From assembly GCA_033026295.1 (NCBI GenBank), contig CM065168.1, positions 40,498,875 through 40,562,874 of the forward strand: a DNA stretch of 64,000 nt, written 5' to 3'. Source of the stretch: Channa striata (taxonomy: Eukaryota; Chordata; Actinopteri; Anabantiformes; Channidae). The notes under the pieces are model-generated. The model saw nothing but the letters and a program-made list of their open reading frames with translations, did no database searches and was not told the origin of the DNA. Below are positions 13,874 to 28,100 of the stretch, in pieces; the stretch's first letter is position 1; the number at the start of each line of letters is the position of its first letter. Position numbers and translations under genes: made by a program.

Positions 13874-16800
13874 GATAGAACAGTGAAGCATTTACTATCA
13901 TCAAAGTCGCTATACAGAGGAGTCACAGTAAACTCTCAGAGGGGCTGCTATTTTCACGAACCATTTAATGTGGCCTCCAAAGACATATATAATTTATCAT
14001 TCTGAAGCGTCACAGGAAACCTTTTGCAGAGAGCATGCTAAAAACCCTTCTTGCTTCCTCAAATTTTCCCCCCACTTCAAAACTCTGAAGCATAAAAAAT
14101 CCAAAATAAATCTCTTTGCTGAGGCCTGTTTGAGGAGGGATTCTGTGACCTGGACCTTCTCATGGGGGATCCATATCAGCAGCGCACACACAGGCTGCTT
14201 CACTTAAAACAAAATGTTTTCTCCCCCCCCCCCCCCCGTCTTCCACCCAGCAGTCTGTTTCTGTGTTTGTCATTGCCGCTTATTTTGGTCACTTTTTTTT
14301 TTGTGTCTTCCACTCGATAAATCCAGTCAATAGCTGTAGACCCCAAACAGCTTGTTTCCCCATGCTCCCCTCATAGAAACCAGAGAAAGGCTTTGAGCGG
14401 AATAAAGAGGGGACGGCACAGAGCAGAGGAGGGGCTGCGTTGGTAGAGGAAGGAATAAAAGTCTCTTGTGAGTCAGAGATTGCTTGTAAAAGACAGCTTT
14501 GCTCCTGGTCGACACAGCTAAACACGTCTTTTATGTAGTGGCTGACAGGAGTAAAGAACAGGAAAAGGATTTTTTGAGCAGATAACCTCTGTCAACTAGA
14601 GAATATTTTTGTGCCAAAAAGTGCTGGCAGCTCGAGTGCAGACAGCAGCACAATAAGGCGATATCACTGTTTTTTTATTTTTTATTTTTTTGTGTGCACA
14701 TGGGAAATTATTTGGCATATGGCAGTTAAACACGGGTCGGTTGAGAAAATTGTGACATCAAGAAGTCGCAAGCTGTTCCTTGGTGATGTTTTTGTGGCTT
14801 TTGCGTGACCTGCTTTACAAGCAATTTGCCTCCTTTTCAGACTTATTACCCTTCCGGTTTTGGCCTCCGTAACGTGGATGTAAAACGTCACGGCACAGAG
14901 TTGTACACCTACAACACACTCAAAGCCACAGACATATCCCCCCAAAAATGAACTAATTAGTATAATATTTACTCATATTTGTCAGGCTGAATGTTGCAAC
15001 ACAAATTACACGACTTAAATTCACTTGTCTGACACCAGATCTGTCAAAGCATTAGCAGTCTTGGTGCGAACGAGGGAAGTCGTTTCTCCACTTCCCCCCA
15101 TGTTGACTTTGGCCTGCACACGCTAATCCGGAATCCGGCCAGAGGGGAGCAGTCTACCTGGAGCAAAACGGCAGAAAACTATAAAAAAAATAAATAAATA
15201 AAGTAGGACAAATCCATTTTTCTTCTTTTGCAACTCCTCGAGGCCTTGAAGCATTTCCCCGCATCCTATGCAGCTCTATCAGTTTCCTACTATCAACGTT
15301 GCATCTCAGCACAAACAAAACCTTTTATGCCGAAAACCGTAAAATACTGAATTATTGATCTGAATCTAAGTCACTAATGACTTAATGTACAGCGGCTAAG
15401 CATGTTTTTTTCCAGACCTATTCACCCATTAAACTGCTGCTGCTTGAATAAACATTATGCCCGGTGCAGCAGGGCAGTTTTGCAACCCAAAACTTTGCAG
15501 CTCTGACCTCTGTCAGCATTGCGACTTGCCTCAGGCGGCTTCTCTGAAAACTAGCTCAATATCCAGCCTACTGATTTTGACTTGCACACATGCAAACTCA
15601 AGAGGCTCTGACCACATACATTATGGTATAGAGGAGCAGACACTGCATAAGCCTTTTTTTTATATACGTGTATTCACTGCAGCATTGTTTTGAACTGCAA
15701 CTGGATCTAGGGCTGGCAAAATGTAGATTTATGGTTATGACATTCACAAGCAAGAGTGCCTTAACTCCTATGGGATGCTGTCTTTCTTTGGTTTTAAATC
15801 TTGAGTTGCACTGAGTTATGTCGTGTTATTCCCTGTTCTCGCTCAGACGAAACCTACACCCTCGTATTATTGAGACCTGACATTTGCTGTAATGCAGACT
15901 CTTTTCCAGCTCCCGCCAACTGACCTCCACCTCAAAAAGTGAGTCCAAGTTCATAGGTGGGATAGCCAATAGTGCATGAATAACTTTTTAAGAATAACAA
16001 CTACATGATCAAGTCTATATTACACCGGGGATCTGACTGCAAACCCACACGTGTGCAAGACTTTCCCTCTCATTTATTTTACGGCATGAAAAGGGAAAAA
16101 GCTGACGAGCGGGGAGGCTGGAGCTGTAATCCAATAGTCAATTTGAGTGTCAGTATGTTTATAAAATGTGCTGTATTCCTTAAGCTGATATTACACATTC
16201 ATTTGGCAGTGCGGCGAAGATAAACTAAGCTGGTCACCGTCCTACCCTGGGCACCGAAATTAGTGTAGCGAGTTCAAACTACTGGCATGTCATGTCACAT
16301 TTAATCAGCCGGAGTCAACGTGGTGTAAAGTCGTGTCTCCTTCTCCATCATTCTTTCCTACGGGTACTAAAAAGTCTCTAATGGTAAAAGTGGCAGCGCA
16401 GGCAGGGAGAATGCTGGGAGGGTAATTTGTTTTGAAGGTCAAGGGCACGGTGGTGTTCCTAGAACTGAGGAGGAGATAATCTCTACCTGAAGCACTTCAA
16501 ATCAGTCACGCTGACGCCCTGTATCTCTGCTAAGTGGGAGAGATCACTTGTCATCTTCTGACAGACTCACAGTAGCAATAACCTTGACCACACACGCTCC
16601 TCTACATTAGGTCATAATCACTCACGGAGGTGGTCTCAGACACGTTTTCCCACCAACCACCACTTTAGCCTGTTAGCTTTGGGTGACTCTGCTCTACCCT
16701 GTAAGTCTGGACTCAGAAATTGCTCTTCATTAGACTGTAAACAGACAGTAGGAAAGCAGAGATAATACGTGGGGGCCGTACTTATGGGACAGTAAACTTT

Positions 16801-17520
16801 ATGGTGCTTACATATTTAGGGAGCAAAAACGGCCCCGATTAAGGAATTGATTTACTGAGACTTTCCTCTGCATGTGCACAGCTTTTTGTCCATCAACAGG
16901 TAATTCTAGAGCACAACGTCAAACACTAACAGATGTATTTGTGAGCATTAAAGCTTCACGCTAATAGCACAGCACTAATCCAAGCCGACGTACTCCGGCG
17001 TGACATAGCCGGACGTCACGATGCTGCGCGTTTCAACACTTCCAGTCAGGCACATGTGATGAATTACTCTGGTGCACGCTCGACCTGGAGCTCCCTGCAA
17101 CCGCCGCAGCAGGTGGCCGATGTTCTGCGTGAAATAAGTGGCACTTCCAGCTCCGGTGCAAACACTGAATCAGTCAATCTTGTTGAGAACTTAGCTTTGT
17201 ACCGCAGTAACAAGTATGAAAATGTCACGAGAAGTCAAACTGCTTGAGATAGCAGCATGACTCACGGGAGGTGGCTCATTAACCTGGATCCAGACAAAGC
17301 CTTTCAGGACGTCATGTTGATTGGCAGAGAGTCAAAAAGGTTAGTGGATGTAGGGCGACCGTGTGTGTTTTAGTGCGTCAGTAACTTTTACAAAGACACA
17401 TGATGCACCTTGCTCTGAACTAAAAACCCAACAGAAAAACAATTGATCTTCTCATTTTGTAAAAAAAAGACATTAAAATAAATCAATGCATTCCAAAATG
17501 GAGAACAAATGTACATTGTA

Positions 17521-17549
17521 CACACACACACACACACACACAAACACAC
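17521..17549. repeat. (CA)n microsatellite
   Basis: CA units with one CAAA interruption. Confidence 0.93.
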
Positions 17550-20153
17550 GGCTCCACGAACAAGCCATCAACCTCAGAGTGAGCAGCATGAATCCAGATT
17601 AATGACATTATCAGCTTAGATCATCTTTTTTTCTACAGTGAACAGGAAATGCCACAAACCCTTCCCTTTAAAACTGCTAAAATATGTAAATTCCCATTTT
17701 TTAAAATCAACATACTGGATGTGCACACAACAGAGGATTTTTACACATTAACTTTTTACTCATTCTACCAGAAATAACAAACTGTTTTTTTTATGAGCAT
17801 CATAAATCCTGTGAAATTACTTTCTTACTAGACTAAAAATGTGTCTGTCCAATATCATTTGGAAAGAAGTGTATGTGTGCCGGACGCCAACAGGAAGTCA
17901 GCTGGCTTAATGGTAGCATGGATCAGTAGAGCCTGATTCCAGATAAGACCTGAGCAAGTAGCCAGAAGTTGTACATAAGTATTATATTTAGGGTTGGACA
18001 ATAAGGTCGTGCAAATCCATTCAAAGCAATCAGCCTCCAAACATTCCAAAACACCGACAGCTTTCAGCCAAGATTGAAAGTCAACCATGATGTTGGTACG
18101 TTTGGATTTTTATCTGCAGCCGGGTGCAAGTTGTAACAGTGCCAAAATGTGGGACCTTCGTCTAATGTTTGTTGATGTATGTTACATAATCATCAGCGAC
18201 CAACAATGAAGTTACGATTTGAATAAATTGATTTGTTTGGCTTAAAAGTTGTTTAAATTGGCCAAATTTGCGAGCCCCCCCAATGACCTACTATGGCAAC
18301 ACTCAATGCAGGAAGACAAAACTCAGACTGATCAGCTCATGAACAGAAAGTTACACGTTAGCGCAAAAACAAAAACATTTTATCCACTGCTGCTAAATGG
18401 GCTTTGGTTGATTAACTCTTTGGCAGTTGGCTTGTTTAAAGCGGAAACGAACAACTGCTTAGCAACAGAGCTCAGATTCATGCTTTGTTAGTAGCCAGAC
18501 TGGAAAACCGTGTATTTACTTTAACAGAGGGTCAGATTTTTAGGATATAGATTAACTGTTGTGTTTGGCAGATGTGTGTGGTTTTTTTTCTAACCTATAA
18601 TCTGACAAAATAATGTCTGAGTAGCTACTTTAAGTATGCTCACGGGTGCACCTTACACCAGGAGCTTCTACTTTTTGCTTGCAGACAGGCTAAAAACAGT
18701 TCACATGCATGTCTCTGCACACTCAGTTCATCCATGAGTCCAAGTTTGTGCCAGATGCAATAAAATTCATTCGGGGAGTTCCAGAGATATCGTATTCAGG
18801 AATGAGACGGACGTGAGGTCACAATGACCAAATACAATCAGGTCATATGTGATAAAGTATTAACGTAAAGTAAAGTGGATATTTGTGCAAAATATGAAGC
18901 AGTTCCCTCATGTCGTTCCGAGGTATTGCTTTCATGAGAATGTTGGTGACGTAGAGGCACAAAAAGTTGATACGCCCCTTTAAAGACCAATTCAAAGTCT
19001 GACGGGTACACAGTTGCTTTCAGGCAGAAGGTTTTAATTTCATTAAGTAAAATCTCCTACTTCTACCAGTGCCTGCGTGCTTGATGTCACAGAACCTACA
19101 GTGGAAGTAACGATATTTTATTAAAAAACGCTCTAACAAACAAAGGTGTTGATCCCGGGACAGCAATTAAGTACGTAGAAAAGCACAGTTCACAGGAGTG
19201 TGCAACAGTGTGCTAAACTAGTGCTTTAACATGAAATTAATATATTTAGACCATCATAAACATCATCACTGCTGATCAACAAGCTCCGAAAGATTGCAAT
19301 TTAACCAGCCGTCTGGCCCGTTTCGATGATATCAATTAAATGCCCAATTAAATAAAGAGCCCGGGGTTGTCTGTCTCAATGCTGGGTTTTTCCAGGCCTT
19401 GGCGGGAGCTTACACAGCTGTTTCTACCATCCTGTTTATGAAATAAAGGGTGGGGACCCTGAAAGCAACGTAGTTCGTGCTGCAACCAGACCATCAGGCA
19501 ACTCTGCACATATCAGATATCAGTAGATACAGATGTGCATTCACAGGTATGTTAAATCTGGCTAGTTGCCACTTTCCCGGGGCACTGTATTGTTTGTCTG
19601 AGCCAAATTATTTCATTGCATGAGCTAGATTAAGTGCATGCTGAAGGGGGGAAAGTATACATAAATATTGAGGAAAAATTGAGCTACATAAGCCTTAATT
19701 AGAAAACCACATTCCACACCATTTTTAACATCACAGCCTGTTGAGAAAATTGAGACTGAATGGCTTCAATCCATTTATTTCATGCGTTCTCCCTCTCTTA
19801 ATTTAGAATGTAAAATTAACCAAACCACAATAACTTCAAAAACCTTGCCACTGGTCAGGTTGCAAAAGCTACAGCGAGGGACTAAAGGGTGTCACGCATG
19901 GCTGCATGTTGCCGTGGCCCTGGTGCCGTCTCTCCATGTGTGTGTGGGGGATCGTCGGCCGTACATAGTTTGCAATCCGTTTGTGACCACGGGTGTGTGA
20001 GGCAGCGTGTTTGTGAGTGCACATGGGCTCAAGTGTTTGCTCGGTGTGTTTATTACCCTCTCTCAGATCTACAGCGTGACTCATATTTCATGTCACATTT
20101 AGCACAGCTTCAAGAGTGAAGGGCCGGCTGGCAAAGTGCAAGTCCCCCGGTGA

Positions 20154-20183
20154 GTGTGTGTGTGTGTGTGTGTGGGGGGGGGG
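20154..20183. repeat. (GT)n plus poly-G tract
   Basis: GT units running into a G homopolymer. Confidence 0.93.
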
Positions 20184-20940
20184 TCATCGAACAAGCCAAC
20201 AAGATCTCAAGTAAGAGATTCTTGTACCTTAAATTGGATACGAAAGGCAACGGTGAAAAGGGAAAACTGACACATTGAACATCTAAAGGGTGCGACCCTG
20301 AGGACAGGAAACACCAACAATATTACCCAACCGTTTGGACCGTTGGTTTTCTTTGAGTCCAACTTCTTGCTGGCGCCCCAGGGGAGTCTGGGAGCATACA
20401 TCATCTGGCCAGCCGCTGGGCAAGCCCTGCTTGCCTCCATCACTTTTTCCACTTTGAAAAATCGCATGTATCCCTGCTGTCTTTGGATAGCTTGAGGGAT
20501 TGCTAGGTTGTTTTCGCTGAGACTAAATGGTTTTGAAAATTGAAAAGAGGGCACTCCAAAATGTTGGTTCTAATAGATGTTTTGCAACCACTCTTTAAAA
20601 AAAAAAAAAAAAGTCCCTTAATGTATTACTGTCAATGCTGCCTTGCTTAAAAGCCTGGAAATAAACCAAATAAACAAGGAATATGTTTAATTCAAAAGGA
20701 GAGTGGCACACATGTGCAGTTGCATTCAAAGTTGACATACACTCGATGGCATGAATTAAAACATCTGCACCAAATGCTTGAAGATTTTTTCAATTAAATA
20801 TAATATTGCACAATCATTGTGCCCTAGCAAAGCCCATTACTGCCATGGTATATGAGTGCAACTCTAATTGTAAAAACTATTTTATTTTTGAGACAATAAA
20901 TGTTTAGGAGCACACATTACTGTCCAAGCAGACTTTAACA

Positions 20941-21021
20941 TGTGGCCAGGAAGAACCCGGGTTCGACCCGCTGACCCTGTGGTTGGTGGACAACTACCCT
21001 AACAACAACTGAGCCACAGCT
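20941..21021 (-). mobile_element. tRNA-derived SINE
   Basis: On the minus strand: TGTGGCTCAGTTG (A-box-like), then TAGTTGTCCACCAACC, then GGGTCGAACCCGGGTT (B-box-like). The order and spacing are those of a tRNA-derived SINE head. A related copy lies at 63,917-64,000. Confidence 0.7.
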
Positions 21022-24000
21022 GCTTAACAGTGCAATACCTTTTAAATACAGACCCATACTTTTCATATAGCTCCTTGTAGGTTTAGGGCCAAAATGAAAC
21101 ATTACTGGATATTGTGTGATAGTGATACGACCAGCAATATTGTTTTAGAGCTTCCTAGATGGCACATGCTTATGCTTTTTCTTTTTTTTTTTTTTTTTGG
21201 CACACTTGCTTTTTTTTTATTCACCTAGTTTTAATTGTCGCGCCTGATCTTATTAGGCTGATGGAGTACAGAGCAGCAGCATCTGTGCCCCTCACACCCC
21301 CCCATCCTCCATCCTGCAAGAACTGAGAGGCCTGGGGCATAAAGCCACAGGCAGAGGGAGAGGGCGAGGGGTAGAAGAGCATGTGGGGAGCACCTCAGGG
21401 GTTCCTTGCTTGTCTGTAATCTAGAAAATCTGTGATTTAGATGAGCACTGGCTTTCACTGTTACTAGTGATTGGAAATTAATGACATGGACACTTGAAAG
21501 TCATGCCTCCAATCAAATAAATAAAATAAGAGGTGTCTCATGGAGACATAAACTGGGGATGTGGGAGTTTGTAGTTGGCATTTTTGATATCAGGGCAACA
21601 AGTCTTCACCATGAGGACATCCTGACCGTTGCCGGTTTTACCAGCAGGCCTTAATTAACGAGACAGACTGGTTAAAGAAATACACAAAATGTCTCAAACC
21701 AAATTAGATCATTACATCGGGGTTTAAACACGCAGGAAATTCCTACAGTGCCCTGAAAAGCCGCAGAAAAATCACCATATTGAACAGTAGACCAGCTGTT
21801 CCACGAGCGGAGAAGGTTCCTCTTGTCTGTCAACGTCTGCTGGTGGGTCAGGGATGACTATGTGGGCGCGTGAAGGGAGGTGGATTTAAGCCATCACAAA
21901 GAGGAAATTCAGAAGGATGACTGGAACTTCCAGATCAGTGTCAGGGATCACCTCAAGGGATGACACAGAGTTTGTGAGTCATCGTTTGTGGGGGACTTAC
22001 CACGCAGCATCAAGGGAGACCAACAGCAGTGATTCCGCTCCACTACAGAAGGTCAGAGGGCAATAGAGAACGGGGTTATGTTGCATCACCCCCAGCAAAG
22101 ATCCCCCTGAGTGTAAAGACACCCACAGAGACGCCACCAATACTACTATCTGTGATTCATCTTAATTCTTTAGCCCAATATTTACAGAATAAATGAGAAA
22201 AAAGCCTTAACGTGAGCAAACAATAAAATAACTGCCATCTCAGACAAATGAGTAGACCGAGAACAGTTTCCAGCAGGGAAACCACTTCACTTTAATCAAA
22301 GAACTTGACATGCACAGAACTTACTGAAGCCCTTTCCACAGGGCATAAAACCACACTACAATTACTTTGCTCCACCTGTAATATTTCAAATCCCATTGTC
22401 CAATTTTTTTGCTTTGATGAAACAGAAAGTCTAATCAACCTTAAAGGGGGAAAAAATCATTTTCTTAGCTTGCCTTGCCTTGCCTTGAGTATTTCTGGAG
22501 CAAATGCATGTCAAATGCGAAACCGAGACAATTCTTTGATTCATTTGTAGGGTGTGCCGTTACGTCGCGGTGATGGAAAACCCTTCATACAATTCCAAGC
22601 AGTAACCGTAAGAGTAGCCAAGACAGGATTTCCAAGCTTCCTACTTCACCCCACACAAAATAACAATTGAGGATCGCCGCCAGGAAACATTCGAGGACAC
22701 ATGAGATAGAGCAACAGGCGCAAGCAGTTTGACTCCGCTCCATTCGTTTGGGCTCGTTCGCGTTTTCCCAGCCTGAGGTACGTCAGCCCTTAGTGGAGCG
22801 CTGTTGTGGCGTCGCTCATATAAAAACCATGTCATGTCCTCTCTATTCAGAGTCTCCCCCAAGGTAAAAGTGTAGAAAGGAAAAAAGGAAAAAGTGTGCT
22901 GCCCTTCCAAACCCTACAGTCGTTTTCAGTGCTTTCAGCTGGAATGCCTCATCATCTCCCATAAAAACTGCTGTGTCAAAGGTATAAGGACGCCACCTGT
23001 GCTATTTCCAGCACCCTGACCTTTATAATAAACGTTGTGCAAGAGTTGAAGATTAGGGCGAAAGCACCACTTCTTACTTATCATACGTTAATTTATTGGG
23101 CCTGTGAATTGGAGCTGAACGAGTCCAGCTATTCATGCAGAACGCGTGATCCCGGCGAGATGTCCTCCGCCGCGTCGACTACGTTACGCTCGTGACTCAC
23201 ATGTCGATGCCCTTTTAAGCAATTGAGCAGCAATCAAGATCATAATTGCCCGTGCACAGTTGCCTCCAGGCGAGGTTTTCCAGGCTCCATCGTTTGTCTC
23301 CAGCCTCTCCGGGCGCTCACAACGCCAGAATAACCTGGACTTAGCTAACCAAAAGCAGCTGGCTGCAGCGGCTACCTGGAAGCCTGCTTAGCTTTACCTA
23401 GCACTCAGTAATTACACGGCCATTAGGGCACCTCCCAACACCGAGCCACACAGAGGGCTTAATTCAAAAGCTGTCAGTGATTAATTACCAGTTGCCTGTT
23501 GAGTTGAGGATATCTGAGGGGACTGGCATAACTGTAACTGTAGCAGGCCACTGGGATTACACGCTTTGTGAGGCGGAAGGGGGGGGGGGGCATAACCCAA
23601 GTTGGCCACAAGGAGCTGTAATGGAGTGATTAGCCTGACAAAGTTGTGGGGCGTGTGTGTGTTTGTGTGTGTGTGTAGTTTTACCTCTGCTAAAGTAAAT
23701 CAAATCTAGATTTAACAAAGCTGCCAAAATAGATGTGCTTTTGATTTTATTTTGAAATCTGAAGACACAGCATCCAGCCTAAATACCCCCCCCCCTGTAC
23801 ACGGCCCCTTTGCCCTCTACACTAAACAACCTGCACTGGGTGTTTAGTGGGGAAAAACTACATCCAGCACATTACAAGTTGTATATTGCTGTTTTCTCAG
23901 GAGCACTTAGGTTGCTGTTTAAGCAGCCGGGACTTTTTGAAGCGTCAACTTCCAGAAATGCTGCTGAGTGGGGAGTGGAGGTGTATCTGTGGAGGTAAAC

Positions 24001-27000
24001 AAGGCGAAAGTGCAAAGCACCGGCGCTTGCTGACTGCACATTTTATTAGGGTCCCATTAAACAACAGGCCCTGCTCGGAATGCAGATCCCGGGGGAGCAG
24101 AATGTACACAAACAAAACGCGAAAAAAAATGGGAAAAATAGAACAAGAAACCCAGACCGCCAAGGCTGAAACAATTATTAGACTTGCTGCACAGAGTGGC
24201 ACACTGGGTGGGTGTGACTTCAGACATTTTCACACCAAGTTGGTTTGACTGGTTTTCAGTTCCCTTAGACCCAAGACGATTTACACCAAACGCATGGTGT
24301 AATATTAGATTTTCAAAGCCCAGAGACCTCAGAGCTGAATATCAGTCTGTTATGATGCTTACAATAACTATGCCACTGGGAGACAAAGCTTTTACAATGT
24401 TCGTGATTTTAATTTGATCACAGCATCCTAATATTTGCTAATTAGTTCTAAAATAAAACTGCAAAAACGGGAAATGTCTTTTTAGTTGCAGTTAAAAACA
24501 CATTTTTAACTAACTTCCATCCTAATCCATCCAATAATATAAGAATTCAGGTGAAAAGTCTGTAAAATGTTTCTCCTACGGATCACAAGTGTTTATAAAT
24601 TTTTCTGGGGGGTCCATCCAATAAGATGCTGGACCAGAGCGGTGGATTGACTGACATCCCCAGAGCCATGTCACTTGAACGGCTGACAAAAATGTCAGGT
24701 TATCACCCCGAGTGTGAAAATGCTTTCAGTCACTCAGAAGCTTATAACTGGATGCTAAAAACACAGCCGGAACCACGAATGGTCCCAGTAGAAACTGTCC
24801 TTTCATTAGCAAAGACTCACATCAACATGAATACAACATCCTTTAAGGTCACAACAGACTTTCTCAGACAAAGATTGCACAAACTTCCTCTGATTCAGAG
24901 GCAACTTATAAAATATCCCCAAGCTATGGACCATTGCCCTGTCTATGCAACCACTCCATCTTCTTTGACAGCAATAAAGTCAAGACTGTGAAAAGCACAT
25001 TATAGTCCGCCCCTCAAAGAAAAAAAGCCACATCTGAGCCACAGGCTCTCTCTTAGACAGAGGAGAGGATAAATATTGAGTGAACCCATTCAGCATTCAT
25101 AGAGTATAAAGATATTTGGCCTGAAAAAGCCCATTCCCGAGCATTGTGGCACAAGTTGCATGTGTAAGACACTGCACAACTACTGCGATATTAAATGCGC
25201 TACAGACTCTTCAAAGTAAACTGGTGATATATGGGTTTTGTATGTTACCATAGTTCAAAAACAAATGCATAAGCGCTGAACATGGAAAAATGTAATCAAG
25301 TTTTGAGAGCCCGACGTGTCTGCCAGTTTCCATGAGCGAGCTCGGTGCCGCCTTAGTTTCAGCGTCGTCTCGCTTCATTTGATGTGAAATGTTTTCATTG
25401 TTTTATTTCTGCCCCTTTACAGAAATGCGGTGGGAGAAAATAAATGGCAGACATATGACGGGGATCGAGAACAGAGAGCACCGCGACTGTGAGACTCTCA
25501 TTATGGTTAATACTTCCAGTCCTTCTGGCTCATTAATTGAGGCATTCCCACTCTGCGGATGAGTCATCCACAACTGATAAACCACTTGTGAAAACTTGGG
25601 AATTTGGCTAATTCATTCATGATTATCGCTCTTTGAGTTGCTGCACGTGTCTGGTGAAGGAGCTCTTTATGTCCCGCCACTCACAGAGGGGTCAGAGGTC
25701 AGGGTCACCAACACATCAATCACAGCCTATGGTTGGGATTCAGCGTCTTGCTCGAGGACACTCGAGTGCAGATGTTCGCTGACACCTGGATTGTCCATCT
25801 CGAGAGCCAACCACAAGCAATGCTCTGCTCTGTGTCACGCCCGATCCCGGGAGGTCACCTGCAGTATGTTTACACGGGCTGTATCACGTTCCCGGCCAGA
25901 GTCGACGGAAACGGTGACGCAGACGGATGCCTCGTCGGACTTTAAAAACATGCCAGTTTCCTGCAGCGTGCGGTTCCACAGTGCAGTTGCGCAGACACAC
26001 GTCTGAGCCAGAGCGAGCATAAAGTTCACATGTGGCTGATTAAGAGCACGTGGAGATGCTGCCGATCGGTGCACCGTCGAGGACAAAAGGTGGCACGCTT
26101 CATTCTGGTTGACACGCTTTTGATATTCTGGAGGCCGAATTATCCGTGACCTTGTCATTTGAGGATTCTTTACAATATTCCACCAGTGTCTCTCGAAAGA
26201 AAACACACGAGAATGCGAGCATGTCCCCGTGGCATCGTAAAGGCATTCGCACATCAATTCTCGTGTTGCAACTGTGTAGGAGCAATGACAGCAGCCAGAT
26301 TTCAGCTAATGCAATGGGTTTTAAATAGTCTGCGTAGCTCATATTGTAGTTTACTCAACCCCTCAAGGAACACTTAATCCCTCAGTTTAAACAACAGTGT
26401 CTCACGGCTTCATAATAAATGCTTGTAAATGGGAAAACTGTCTTAATGGATTTCTTATACGTTAGAATTGGATGTGGTGCCATTTTTTCCTGCAAGCTTC
26501 TGTCTGCATTCAGACTCGAGACGTCAGTGGACGTGTGCAACGATGATCCCTCTCAACAGTGGGCAACGTTAAATGAAACGGTGAAATGTAAGAGTCTAAT
26601 AGAATAAAAGGTTACAGCTGAAACTCTGCAGCATTAACTCAGTATCCCAGTGCACAGTCTCCTACAATGATGGGCTGGAGAACACGCTGTAACATGCAGA
26701 TCCAACACTGAAGGAATAAACGTTTCCATCTACTGGTGGGAAATGAGAATCTCACATTGCTTTTTCGTCCAAGCAGACAGACAACATCACAAGCCCAACA
26801 ACCTCTCAGCACCTCTATGTATAGACTGCTGCTAAATGCCTTTCTTTCTGTTAAGTGTAATAGCCAGTCAGCTGTCTGCATCCTTCACAGCAGCCCACCC
26901 CCCCCCCCTCCAAAATATATCTATATTATCAATTAAACCTGCCATGTGTCAACGTTTTTATGAAATAATCTAAGGCCATGATCAGAAAGTTCTCATGCAT

Positions 27001-27058
27001 CCTCTGGTCTGAGTCAAACACATGTCCTCAGTGGCCTGAGTAAACTTCTTTCTCTTAC

Positions 27059-27568
27059 CTGGGGGACAGTTGCACTCAGGTGATGTTTGCCGGGCAGTCC
27101 GAATCTTGACATAATTTTCATAGGAGTGCTGAAATAAAAAAAAACAAAAAACAAATCACGTTCATTCATATGCACATGACGAAGTTGACTTTTGTTGCAC
27201 GGCCGTGCACCGACACTGAGGCGAGTCAGGCGTCAGGGAAACAACTTACAGAGAGACAAGTGCAGCCTTACCTGGGAGAGCAGCTCGTCCACCCTCTGCT
27301 GAATCAGGGACTCCAGTTCATCCATGGAGAAGCCCGGGGCGCGGATGTACGTGCGCTCCCCGCTCACGCTCTCCAAGCCCACGACCCGCTGCTTAACGTC
27401 GGCCGTGTAGAGGCTCAGATGGACGCAGAAGGCGATGGACGCCAGCGAACACAAGGACGAGATCACGCTGAGCAGAGTTGCGCGGCGGCGCTGCCGCTTC
27501 TGAGGCGCCACTTCTTTCTCCATTTTCTCCGCGCACGTAGATGCTCCTCTTGCCTCCGCGATCTCCAT
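27059..27568 (-). CDS. col25a1: Collagen alpha-1(XXV) chain, first two coding exons (partial)
   Basis: Two minus-strand exons. Exon 1 is 27,272-27,568 (donor CAG|GTAAGG, phase 0) and exon 2 is 27,059-27,128 (acceptor TTTCAG, donor CCAG|GTAAGA). Exon 1 encodes a basic cytoplasmic tail (KRQRRR), one hydrophobic membrane segment near residues 30-50, and a short coiled-coil-like linker (LESLIQQRVDELLSQ). Exon 2 continues with SYENYVKIRTARQ...ECNCPPG, ending at the first Gly of a collagenous domain. This matches the N-terminus of the type II transmembrane collagens XIII, XXIII and XXV. The linker and the ECNC motif resemble COL25A1 best; COL23A1 has ECVC. Family knowledge: COL25A1 acts at neuromuscular synapses and is shed as the CLAC peptide. 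The start at 27,568 is the first in-frame ATG; a second Met about 15 codons in is possible. The rest of the gene lies left of the window. Confidence 0.82.
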
Positions 27569-28100
27569 TTAACTACAACTACGATCGCCGTTGGGAGCAA
27601 ACTGCATCTGGCGCGGAGTCACGACTTTGTGGCGCACACACACACACACACAAACACACACGCACAGACACACACACACCGTGCTGCGTGCGCCCTGCGA
27701 CGCGGCGTTCACGTACCCGGACGCGGTGGGATGAAGTGGTCAGAGTCAACCTGTGTGACGGCGGGCTGGGGCTCCTGCAAAAACTTGTTGCACCGAGTGA
27801 ATCGCTGCAGAGGAAATTGCGATTATGTACAATAAAGTAGAAGGAGACACGGAGGTGGTGGTGGTGGTGGGGAGAGGAGTGGGGGTGGAAGGCAGCGCGC
27901 ATGTGGTGGAGACAGCGTTACAGCTCGCAGCCTTTCCACGGTGCCCGCTCCCCCTCGTTAAGGCAGCAACACGCCTCCAATCTGCCCTGACTGATTAACA
28001 TAATTTATTGACCGGCTCCTTTTGCGCGCTCACAACCGGGCGCAGTTTCCCCGGAGATGTTCGGTTTCACAACATGGACCCGCTGCGTAAAAAGGCGCAT
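27569..28100 (-). promoter_or_regulatory. Presumed col25a1 5' UTR and promoter region
   Basis: This is the sequence immediately upstream of the first col25a1 ATG. It is GC-richer than its surroundings and contains a (CA)n tract (27,635-27,680) and a short (GGT)n tract (27,853-27,870). No TATA box or start-site motif is clear enough to call, so promoter assignment rests on position only. Confidence 0.35.
27635..27680. repeat. (CA)n-rich tract in col25a1 5' region
   Basis: Imperfect CA repeat with CAAA and CGCACAGA interruptions, immediately upstream of the first col25a1 exon. Confidence 0.9.

Larger units (their letters stand above)
1..27058. other. Non-coding stretch, presumed col25a1 intron 2
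   Basis: I read both strands for exons and found none that I can support. In particular there are no minus-strand runs of Gly-X-Y codons, as expected if the collagenous exons of the col25a1 gene starting at 27,059 lay here. The open frames present are short, mostly overlap on opposite strands, and lack plausible splice sites. The stretch holds microsatellites (6,238; 13,552; 17,521; 20,154), homopolymers (poly-A 12,203-12,225, poly-C near 14,222, poly-G near 23,580), one SINE (20,941) and a short perfect inverted repeat (13,851). That it is one long intron is inference from the orientation of col25a1. Conserved regulatory elements may be present but cannot be recognised without alignment. Confidence 0.55.

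Noticed and set aside
20941..21021. Functional tRNA gene
   Set aside because: A- and B-box-like motifs are present, but no cloverleaf can be formed and a sister copy exists; it is a SINE.
23847..24248. 133-codon plus-strand frame
   Set aside because: No homology recognised and no splice context.
24626..24991. 121-codon plus-strand open frame
   Set aside because: No family resemblance, no splice or promoter context, and composition like the surrounding non-coding DNA.
25638..26257. Overlapping long open frames on both strands (122 and 140 codons)
   Set aside because: Mutually overlapping frames in a GC-richer patch with no recognisable motif; most likely chance.
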